This document shows positions 34,288 through 44,398 of a stretch of DNA of 64,000 nucleotides, piece by piece. Under the pieces are notes generated by a model that worked only from the letters and a program-made list of their open reading frames with translations, was not told the origin of the DNA and searched no databases. Source of the stretch: Salibaculum halophilum (GTDB lineage: Bacteria > Pseudomonadota > Alphaproteobacteria > Rhodobacterales > Rhodobacteraceae). The stretch is from contig NZ_MSIT01000008.1 in NCBI RefSeq assembly GCF_002094885.1, positions 1-64,000 on the forward strand. Direction: 5' to 3'. The first letter of the stretch is position 1; every line of letters starts with the position of its first letter. The translations under genes were made by a program, and so were the position numbers.

Positions 34288-35955
34288 ATGACCGAACAGA
34301 CCCTTACAGGGGGCCCGCTGCACCCGGCGGTGGCGACCTACGTAAAGGACGCCAAGGCCGGAAAACTGTCGCGCCGCGAATTCCTTGCACGCACCACCGC
34401 GCTTGGCGTGACCTCGGCCGCGGCCTACGGGCTGCTGGGCCTTGAACAACCCGCACAGGCCGCCGGCCAAGCGCAACAGGGCGGCACCCTGCGTATCCAG
34501 ATGAGTGTCAAGGCCATGAAGGAGCCGCGCGCCTTCGACTGGTCGGAAGTCGGCAACCTGGCGCGGGGCTTTCTGGAATATCTCGTCGAATACACCACCG
34601 ACGGCAGCTTCCGCGGCATGCTGCTCGAAAGCTGGGAGGTCAACGACGACGCGACGGAATACCTGCTGAACGTCCGGCCCGGTGTCACCTGGAACAACGG
34701 CGACCCCTTCACCGCCACAGACGTGGCGCGCAACATTGCCGGCTGGTGCGATACCAGCCTGGAGGAAAACTCCATGTCGGCCCGCATGGGCGGGCTGATC
34801 GACCCGGACACCGGCCAAGCCCGCGAAGGCGCCATCGAGATCGTCGATGAGCTGACCGTCCGGCTGCGGCTGTCCAGGCCCGACATCGCCATCATCGCCA
34901 ACATGTCGGACTACCCCGCGGCGATCGTGCACGAAAGCTACAACGGCGGCGATATCTACGAACACGGAATCGGCACCGGCCCCTTCCGCCCGGTGTCGCT
35001 GCAGGTGGGCGTCAAGGCGGTGATCGAGCGGCATCCCGACCATGACTGGTGGGGCACCGAGGTCTATGGCGGACCCTACCTGGACCGCATCGAGTTCATC
35101 GACTACGGCACCGACCCGGCGTCCTGGGTGGCCGCTGCTGCCGCCGACGAGGTCGACATGACCTACGAGACCGTGGGCGAATTCATCGACCTGTTCGACC
35201 AGCTGGGCTGGACCAAGAGCGAGACCATCACCGCTGCAACCCTTGTTTTCCGCTTCAACCAGGTGGCCGAGGTCGATGGCCGCGTCCCCTATGCCAGCGC
35301 CGACGTGCGCCGCGCGCTCGCCCTCGCCGTGGACAACAGAATCGTGCTCGAACTGGGGTATTCGGATCGCGGCTCGGTCGGCGAGGATCACCACGTCTGC
35401 CCCATCCACCCGGCCTATGCCGATATCGGCCCTGCACCGTTCGACCCCGAGGGCGCGCGCGCCCTGCTCGACACCACCGACTTCGCCGACTTCGAGCACG
35501 AGCTTGTCACGATCGACGACGACTGGGAGCGCAACTCGGGCGATGCTGTCGCCGCGCAGTTGCGCGATGCCGGGATTGCCGTTCGCCGGTCGGTGCTGCC
35601 CGGCGCGACATACTGGAACGACTGGAACAAGTTCCCCTTCAGCGCCACGAGCTGGGCGCATCGCCCGCTGGCCGTTCAGGTCCTCGCGCTTGCCTATGTC
35701 TCGGGCGAGGCCTGGAACGAGTCGGCATATTCCAACCCCGAATTCGAGGCCCTGCTGGACGAGGCCCTGTCCATCGCCGATGCTGACGCGCGGCGCGAGG
35801 TCATGGCGCGGATCGAGCAGGTGATGCGGGACGACGGCGTCATGATCCAGCCCTACTGGCGGTCGCTTTTCAGCCACCAGAACGGCACTCTTGTCGGTGT
35901 CGAAAAGCATCCCGCGCAGGAATTCCACCTCTACAAGTTCGGCTTCGCCGCCTGA
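34288..35955 (+). CDS. ABC transporter substrate-binding protein (family 5, peptide type), Tat-exported
   Basis: A 555-residue periplasmic binding protein of the dipeptide/oligopeptide (SBP_bac_5) family. The N-terminus carries a long n-region and a twin-arginine motif, [13 protein letters not shown] (Arg29-Arg30), then a hydrophobic stretch and AQAAGQ cleavage area. The family signature region is visible in [22 protein letters not shown] and the later [12 protein letters not shown]. Residue spacing is normal. It opens the operon of two permeases, an M15-like protein and a double ATPase. The ligand is probably a peptide or peptide-like compound but is not identifiable. Confidence 0.9.
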   Translation: MTEQTLTGGPLHPAVATYVKDAKAGKLSRREFLARTTALGVTSAAAYGLLGLEQPAQAAGQAQQGGTLRIQMSVKAMKEPRAFDWSEVGNLARGFLEYLVEYTTDGSFRGMLLESWEVNDDATEYLLNVRPGVTWNNGDPFTATDVARNIAGWCDTSLEENSMSARMGGLIDPDTGQAREGAIEIVDELTVRLRLSRPDIAIIANMSDYPAAIVHESYNGGDIYEHGIGTGPFRPVSLQVGVKAVIERHPDHDWWGTEVYGGPYLDRIEFIDYGTDPASWVAAAAADEVDMTYETVGEFIDLFDQLGWTKSETITAATLVFRFNQVAEVDGRVPYASADVRRALALAVDNRIVLELGYSDRGSVGEDHHVCPIHPAYADIGPAPFDPEGARALLDTTDFADFEHELVTIDDDWERNSGDAVAAQLRDAGIAVRRSVLPGATYWNDWNKFPFSATSWAHRPLAVQVLALAYVSGEAWNESAYSNPEFEALLDEALSIADADARREVMARIEQVMRDDGVMIQPYWRSLFSHQNGTLVGVEKHPAQEFHLYKFGFAA

Positions 35956-36030
35956 CGACACCATCCTGCGGCCGCGTGCGGGCACGCGGCTGCACACGCC
36001 GGGCGCGCCGGACCGAAGAGGGAAAATCCC

Positions 36031-37077
36031 ATGGGCGTTTTCATACTCCGCCGCGCCGGCGTCATGCTTCTGACGGCCCTGTGCCTGACCTTCATCGTCT
36101 TCTGGCTGACCAACCTGCAGCCCAACCTCGAGAAACTGGCCAAGACGCAGGGCAACATGCGCATGACCGATGCGCAGGTCGCCTCGTGGCTGGACGAACG
36201 CGGCTACAACCGCAACGTGCTTGTCAAATACGGAGAGTGGCTCGGCGTTCTGCCGGGCCATGTCAGCACGGGCCGCGACGGCGAGACACGCGCGCGCTGC
36301 GCCGACGGCGGCGCCGTGACCGCGGAGACGGCGACCTTCTGCGGCGTGCTGCAGGGGGACTGGGGCTATTCCACCGTCTTTCGCGACGAGGTGGCCCGAA
36401 TCCTCGGCGAGAGGGGCTGGCAGACTGCCAAGCTGATGTTCTTCGTGATGCTGGTCATGGTGCCCGGCGCGCTGGTTATCGGCGTCCTGGCGGGCATGAA
36501 CGAGGGCTCGCGCACCGACCGGTCGCTCTCGACGGTCTCGATCCTCTCGACCGCGACACCGGAATACGTCTCGGGCGTGGTCTTCATTGCCGTCTTCGCG
36601 ACCGCGGCCTTCAACATGCAGTGGTTCAAGGGCACGGCGACCTCGGCGATGGACAACATCACCTTCGAGAATTTCACCCTGCCGGTGCTGACCGTGGCCC
36701 TTTACGGGATGGGCTACATCGCGCGGATGACCCGCGCCGCGATGACTGAGGTGATGACCGCGCAGTATATCCGCACCGCGCGCCTCAAGGGCGTCGGGTT
36801 TCGCAGCATCGTGCTGCGCCACGCGCTGCGCAACGCGCTGATCGCGCCCTTCACGGTGATCATGCTGCAGTTTCCATGGCTGCTGAACGGCGTCGTCATC
36901 GTCGAAACGCTTTTCAACTACAAGGGCTTCGGCTGGACGCTGGTGCAGGCGGCGGGCAACAACGACATCGAGTTGCTGCTCGGCGTTTCGGTCGTGTCCG
37001 TCTTCGTGGTCCTGGCCACGCAGCTGATCTCGGACATCGGCTATGTCTTCCTCAACCCGCGCATCCGCATGTCCTGA
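36031..37077 (+). CDS. peptide-type ABC transporter permease (DppB-like)
   Basis: A 348-residue inner-membrane permease with six hydrophobic segments. The N-terminal MGVFILRRAGVMLLTALCLTF is typical of the DppB/OppB group. A periplasmic insert of about 100 residues follows the first span (about 30-125; includes RARCADGGAV). The EAA-type loop is RTARLKGVGFRSIVLRHALRNALI (about 248-272). It lies 75 bases after the binding-protein gene and 12 bases before the second permease. Confidence 0.92.
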   Translation: MGVFILRRAGVMLLTALCLTFIVFWLTNLQPNLEKLAKTQGNMRMTDAQVASWLDERGYNRNVLVKYGEWLGVLPGHVSTGRDGETRARCADGGAVTAETATFCGVLQGDWGYSTVFRDEVARILGERGWQTAKLMFFVMLVMVPGALVIGVLAGMNEGSRTDRSLSTVSILSTATPEYVSGVVFIAVFATAAFNMQWFKGTATSAMDNITFENFTLPVLTVALYGMGYIARMTRAAMTEVMTAQYIRTARLKGVGFRSIVLRHALRNALIAPFTVIMLQFPWLLNGVVIVETLFNYKGFGWTLVQAAGNNDIELLLGVSVVSVFVVLATQLISDIGYVFLNPRIRMS

Positions 37078-37089
37078 GGGGGAACGCGC

Positions 37090-38532
37090 ATGGACAGCCT
37101 GACATGGTTGGGGGCGCTGGCCCCGTTTTTCGGACCGGCCTTCGGGATCGGTGCCGCCGCGCTGGGCCTCGCGCTGGTGGTGCAGTTCATCGCTGGGGTT
37201 TTCGCCCCGCATCACAAGCCGCAGACGCGCGACGACGGCACGTTGCGCCAGCGCGCCGACATCTTCGGGCGGCTCGACCGGCTACCGGGGCTGATCTTCG
37301 CGGGGCTGGTCGCCCTGATGCTGGCCTTTGCCGGGATCAGCCTGGTCGTCGGCCACGAGTCGGGCGGCATCATGGGTGGCATGATCCAACGCTTCCTGCC
37401 GGTCTGGATCGCGCTGATCGCGACCTTCGGCCTGTCGATCCGGTTCAAGCGCCGGCTGGGGCTTTACGGCAAGCTGTTCGACTCGACCATCGGCATGATC
37501 GGCTTCGGGCTGGTCATGTTCTGGGTCTTCACCGCCCTTTTCGTGGGCCTGTTCGACCTGATCGGCACCCATGATCCCCTCGCCCAGGTCTCGGGGCTCA
37601 AGAACGCGCCGCCGGGCGTGCCGGTGCCCGCGGACGAGGCCGCGTTCCCGACATACCTGCTGGGCGGCGACAACCTCGCCCGCGACATCTTCAGCCGCAT
37701 GGTCGAAGGCTCGGTCGTGGTGATGATGATTGCCCCGCTGGCGACGCTCTTCGCCTTCATGGTGGGGATCACCCTCGGCCTGCCCGCGGGCTACTACGGC
37801 GGCACGCTGGACACGGTGCTGTCTTTTGCCGCCAACCTGATCCTCGCGTTCCCGGTGATCCTGCTGTTCTACCTGCTGGTCACTCCCGAGATCATCGCCA
37901 CCGGCCTGCCCACCTTCATGGCGATGGTGCTGTTCGTGTTTCCGCTGGTCTTCCTCGGGGTGCTGATACACGCGCGGTTCCGCAACCGGGCCGGGCAGAG
38001 CCGGGCGATCCTGGCGCTCGTGCTGGGGCCGCTGGTCCTGCTCTACCTGTCGGTCGTCAACCAGGCGGGCACGCCGGTGGATTTCTGGCCGCTGGACTTT
38101 TTCGACATCCCAGGCGGCATCCTCGTGGTCTTCGTGGCCGTCGTCTTCGTCAACAGCCCCACGGTGTTCCGCATCGTCCGGGGCCTGACGCTGGACATCA
38201 AGACGCGCGACTACGTCGCCGCCGCCCAGACCCGGGGCGAGCGGCCCTGGTACATCATGCTGTGGGAAATCCTGCCCAATGCGCGCGGGCCGCTGATCGT
38301 CGATTTCTGCCTGCGCATCGGCTATACCACTATCCTGCTGGGCACGCTGGGGTTCTTCGGCCTCGGGCTGCCGCCGGAAAGCCCCGACTGGGGCTCGACC
38401 ATCAACGAGGGGCGCAAGCTGCTGATGATCTACGCCCACCCGGCCCTGCCGCCCGCGCTGGCGCTGCTGAGCCTGGTGCTGGGCCTTAACCTGATGGCCG
38501 ACGGCCTGCGCGAGGAAAGCCTGAAGGATTGA
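37090..38532 (+). CDS. peptide-type ABC transporter permease (DppC-like), enlarged
   Basis: A 480-residue permease, longer than the ~300 residues usual for DppC. The first ~170 residues hold extra hydrophobic segments before the typical LGGDNLARDIFSRMVEGSVVV block (about 192). An insertion around 290-345 (RNRAGQSRAILALVLGPL) adds membrane segments. The ATPase-contacting EAA loop is AAAQTRGERPWYIMLWEILPNARGP (about 377-401) and the C-terminus is GLNLMADGLREESLKD. It is tightly spaced with both neighbours in the operon. Confidence 0.9.
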   Translation: MDSLTWLGALAPFFGPAFGIGAAALGLALVVQFIAGVFAPHHKPQTRDDGTLRQRADIFGRLDRLPGLIFAGLVALMLAFAGISLVVGHESGGIMGGMIQRFLPVWIALIATFGLSIRFKRRLGLYGKLFDSTIGMIGFGLVMFWVFTALFVGLFDLIGTHDPLAQVSGLKNAPPGVPVPADEAAFPTYLLGGDNLARDIFSRMVEGSVVVMMIAPLATLFAFMVGITLGLPAGYYGGTLDTVLSFAANLILAFPVILLFYLLVTPEIIATGLPTFMAMVLFVFPLVFLGVLIHARFRNRAGQSRAILALVLGPLVLLYLSVVNQAGTPVDFWPLDFFDIPGGILVVFVAVVFVNSPTVFRIVRGLTLDIKTRDYVAAAQTRGERPWYIMLWEILPNARGPLIVDFCLRIGYTTILLGTLGFFGLGLPPESPDWGSTINEGRKLLMIYAHPALPPALALLSLVLGLNLMADGLREESLKD

Positions 38533-38535
38533 TTC

Positions 38536-39210
38536 ATGGAAGATGCCCCCGATTTTCCCGCACCATCCTATCGCGGCAAGCCGGTCTCGGTGCCCACGCT
38601 CGAGAAACTCGGGCGCGAACAGCTGTCGGCACACTTCTACATGCGGGATTTTCTTTACAGTGAGATCGCGGCGGTTCACGGGCTGCACAATATACCGGAT
38701 GATCCGGCGCTGGCGATCCAGAGCGGGCGCAGGCTGGCGCAAGACCTGCTGGAGCCGCTGGTTGCCACATTCGGTCCTATCGTCGTCCGTTCGGCCTATA
38801 GGGCGCCGGAGGTGAACGCCTATGGCCAGAAGCACTACAAGAGCTGCTCGTCGAACGAAGCCAATCGTGCCGCCCATATCTGGGATCAGCGCGATGCGCA
38901 GGGCAACATGGGGGCATCGGCATCGGTCGTCATCCCGTGGTTCGCGCGGCGGTTCGAACAGGGCCGGGACTGGCGTGATCTGGCCTGGTGGCTCTACGAT
39001 CACCTCGTGTTTCACGATGTCCAGTTCTTTACGAAACGCGCCGCGTTCAACCTGTGCTGGCGCGAAAACCCCGAGCGGCGCATTGGCAGCTACGCCGCCC
39101 CGCGCGGCAACCTGACAACGCCAGCCGGCCCGCCCCCGATTTCGCGGCAAGACCGCCGCGCCGCTTACGCCGATTTTCCGCCGTTTCAAGGGATCGCCTT
39201 TCCCGACTGA
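38536..39210 (+). CDS. peptidase M15-like protein within the ABC transporter operon
   Basis: A 224-residue soluble protein with no signal peptide. The layout resembles the M15 (D-Ala-D-Ala carboxypeptidase / hedgehog) fold: HFYMRDFLYSEIA, RRLAQDLLEPLVATFGPIVVRSAYRAPEVNAYG, then NRAAHIWDQRD (about 111-121). The His and Asp of that last stretch could be two zinc ligands, but the usual SxHxxGxAxD pattern is altered and the third ligand is unclear. It starts three bases after the permease stop and ends 13 bases before the ATPase gene. It may process the imported peptide or be a non-catalytic binding relative. Confidence 0.72.
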   Translation: MEDAPDFPAPSYRGKPVSVPTLEKLGREQLSAHFYMRDFLYSEIAAVHGLHNIPDDPALAIQSGRRLAQDLLEPLVATFGPIVVRSAYRAPEVNAYGQKHYKSCSSNEANRAAHIWDQRDAQGNMGASASVVIPWFARRFEQGRDWRDLAWWLYDHLVFHDVQFFTKRAAFNLCWRENPERRIGSYAAPRGNLTTPAGPPPISRQDRRAAYADFPPFQGIAFPD

Positions 39211-39223
39211 CAAGGACCGAGCC

Positions 39224-41296
39224 ATGACCAATCAACCCATCCTCGAGATCGACCGCCTGTCCATCAGCTTTTTTACGCGGCTGCGGGAGATTCCGGCGGT
39301 GATGGATTTCTCGGCCCGGGTCATGCCGGGCGAGGCGCTGGGGCTGGTCGGCGAATCCGGCTGCGGCAAGTCCACCGTGGCGCTGGGGGTGATGCAGGAC
39401 CTCGGCACCAACGGCCGCATCGTCGGCGGCGCGATCCGGTTCAAGGGCCGCGACCTCGGGCAGATGGACCCCGACGAGCTGCGCGCCATCCGCGGCCGCG
39501 AGATCGCCATGATCTACCAGGAACCCATGGCCAGCCTGAACCCGGCCATGCGGATCGGGCGGCAGTTGATGGAAGTGCCCATGATCCACGAGGGCGTGTC
39601 ACGGGCCGAGGCTCGGGCGCGCGCCCTCGACGTGGTCGCCGACGTGAAACTGCCCGACCCCGAGCGCATCCTGCGCGCCTATCCGCATCAGCTCTCGGGG
39701 GGCCAGCAACAGCGCATCGTCATCGCCATGGCGCTCATGTCCAAGCCCAGCCTGCTGATCCTCGACGAGCCGACCACGGCGCTTGACGTCACCGTCGAGG
39801 CCGCGGTGGTGGACCTCGTCAAAGACCTGGGCAAGAAATACGGCACCTCGATGCTTTTCATCAGCCACAACCTCGGGCTGGTGCTGGAAACCTGCGACCG
39901 CATCTGCGTGATGTATTCCGGCGAGGCCGTGGAACGCGGCAGCATCGGGGATGTCTTCGACAGGATGCGCCATCCTTACACGCAAGCGCTGTTCCGCTCG
40001 ATCCCGCTGCCCGGGGCGGACAAGACCACGCGGCCGCTGGTGGCGATCCCGGGCAACTTTCCCCTGCCCCACGAACGCCCGCCGGGCTGCAACTTCGGCC
40101 CGCGCTGCGACTATTTCGAGGCCGGCCGCTGCGACGCCGGGCCGGTCCATATGGCACCGGTGCCCGGCGACGACCGGCACGAGAGCCGCTGCCTGCGATT
40201 CGGGGAAATCGACTGGGACGCGCCGCCGGTGGCCGCGCAAAGCACGCGGGAAACGGAACCCGGCAAGGTGGTCCTCAAGATGGACGCCCTCAAGAAATAC
40301 TACGAGGTCGCGGCCAATGCCCTCTTCGGCGGCGGCGAAAAGCGCGTGGTCAAGGCCAACGAGACCCTGTCCTTCGAGGCCCGTGAGGGCGAGACGCTGG
40401 CCATCGTGGGCGAGTCGGGTTGCGGCAAGTCCACCTTCGCCAAGGTGCTCATGGGGCTCGAGACGGCGACCGAGGGCGATATCCTGCTGGACAATACATC
40501 AATCGGCGCGACCCCGATCCAGGACCGCGACACCCGCACCGTGGCCGACATCCAGATGGTGTTCCAGAACCCCTTCGACACGCTTAACCCCTCGATGACC
40601 GTGGGCCGCCAGATCACCCGCGCGCTCGAAGTCTTCGGGATCGGCCGGACCGACCCGGAGCGGCGCGAGAAGATGCGCGCGCTGCTCGACCTCGTCAAGC
40701 TGCCACGCGAATTTGCCGACCGCATGCCGCGCCAGCTCTCGGGTGGGCAGAAACAGCGCGTTGGCATCGCCCGCGCCTTTGCCGGGGGTGCCCGGATCGT
40801 GGTGGCTGATGAGCCTGTCTCGGCGCTCGACGTCAGCGTGCAGGCCGCCGTGACCGACCTGTTGATGGAAATCCAGCGCGAAGAGAAGACGACGCTGCTC
40901 TTCATCAGCCACGACCTGTCCATCGTGCGCTACCTCAGCGACCGGGTCATGGTCATGTATCTGGGCCACGTGGTGGAACTGGGCACGACCGAACAGGTCT
41001 TCTCGCCCCCCTATCACCCCTATACCGAGGCGCTCCTGTCGGCGGTGCCCATCGCCGACACCCAAGTGCAGAAACAGCACATCGTGCTGGAGGGCGACAT
41101 CCCCTCGGCCATGGACCCGCCCTCGGGCTGCCCGTTCCAGACGCGCTGCCACTGGAAGAACCGGGCCGGCAAATCCCTGTGCGAAAGCGAGGTACCCCCG
41201 GTGCGGACCCTGGCCGACGGCCACCAGGTGAAATGCCACCTGAGCGAGGCCGACTTCGCGGCGATGGAGCCGGTCATAAAGATCGCGGCAGAGTAG
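39224..41296 (+). CDS. double ATP-binding protein of the peptide-type ABC transporter (DppD-DppF fusion)
   Basis: A 690-residue protein carrying two complete ABC domains. Domain 1 has Walker A GESGCGKSTVA (about 45), signature LSGGQQQR (about 160), and a C-terminal region with four clustered Cys (CNFGPRCDYFEAGRCDAGP, about 290), typical of oligopeptide ABC ATPases. Domain 2 has GESGCGKSTFA (about 395), LSGGQKQR (about 505) and CPFQTRCHW near the end. The fusion replaces two separate genes. It closes the operon and converges on uvrA ten bases away. Confidence 0.95.
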   Translation: MTNQPILEIDRLSISFFTRLREIPAVMDFSARVMPGEALGLVGESGCGKSTVALGVMQDLGTNGRIVGGAIRFKGRDLGQMDPDELRAIRGREIAMIYQEPMASLNPAMRIGRQLMEVPMIHEGVSRAEARARALDVVADVKLPDPERILRAYPHQLSGGQQQRIVIAMALMSKPSLLILDEPTTALDVTVEAAVVDLVKDLGKKYGTSMLFISHNLGLVLETCDRICVMYSGEAVERGSIGDVFDRMRHPYTQALFRSIPLPGADKTTRPLVAIPGNFPLPHERPPGCNFGPRCDYFEAGRCDAGPVHMAPVPGDDRHESRCLRFGEIDWDAPPVAAQSTRETEPGKVVLKMDALKKYYEVAANALFGGGEKRVVKANETLSFEAREGETLAIVGESGCGKSTFAKVLMGLETATEGDILLDNTSIGATPIQDRDTRTVADIQMVFQNPFDTLNPSMTVGRQITRALEVFGIGRTDPERREKMRALLDLVKLPREFADRMPRQLSGGQKQRVGIARAFAGGARIVVADEPVSALDVSVQAAVTDLLMEIQREEKTTLLFISHDLSIVRYLSDRVMVMYLGHVVELGTTEQVFSPPYHPYTEALLSAVPIADTQVQKQHIVLEGDIPSAMDPPSGCPFQTRCHWKNRAGKSLCESEVPPVRTLADGHQVKCHLSEADFAAMEPVIKIAAE

Positions 41297-41305
41297 CGCC
41301 CGGCC

Positions 41306-44164
<2,859 letters not shown>

Positions 44165-44229
44165 GCTCGCCCCCGGTCAGACTGGCCAAGAGATAGAGGA
44201 GCCGGGCGGAGTCTCCAACCAAAAAAACG

Positions 44230-44244
44230 GAACGATCCGCGAAC
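44230..44244 (-). promoter_or_regulatory. LexA-type SOS box for uvrA
   Basis: GAAC-N7-GAAC on the plus strand (44230-44233 and 44241-44244), reading GTTC-N7-GTTC on the minus strand towards uvrA. This is the exact direct-repeat operator bound by LexA in alphaproteobacteria. It lies 66 bases upstream of the uvrA start. Confidence 0.8.
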
Positions 44245-44359
44245 ATGCTCGGGGCCGACCAAAGCGGTCACGAGCACGGCAGGGCGGCTCGATGCTGGAA
44301 CTGCAAGATACCCCGCGCGCACGGGGCCATTGGCCCTTGGGTCGGCTGCGACAACGTGG

Positions 44360-44374
44360 TTAACTCAGCGTCAA
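44360..44374 (+). promoter_or_regulatory. possible CtrA-like site before the VWA repeat gene
   Basis: TTAA-N7-TCAA (44360-44363 and 44371-44374) differs from the CtrA consensus TTAA-N7-TTAA at one base. It lies 25-40 bases before the gene start. A single inexact site can occur by chance. Confidence 0.3.
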
Positions 44375-44398
44375 ATACTGGATACCCGGAGGTTTCGC

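Noticed and set aside
33970-37215. A 1081-residue open frame on the minus strand opposite the AraC, binding-protein and permease genes
   Set aside because: It is a frame shadow of three clear plus-strand genes with their own motifs and ribosome sites.
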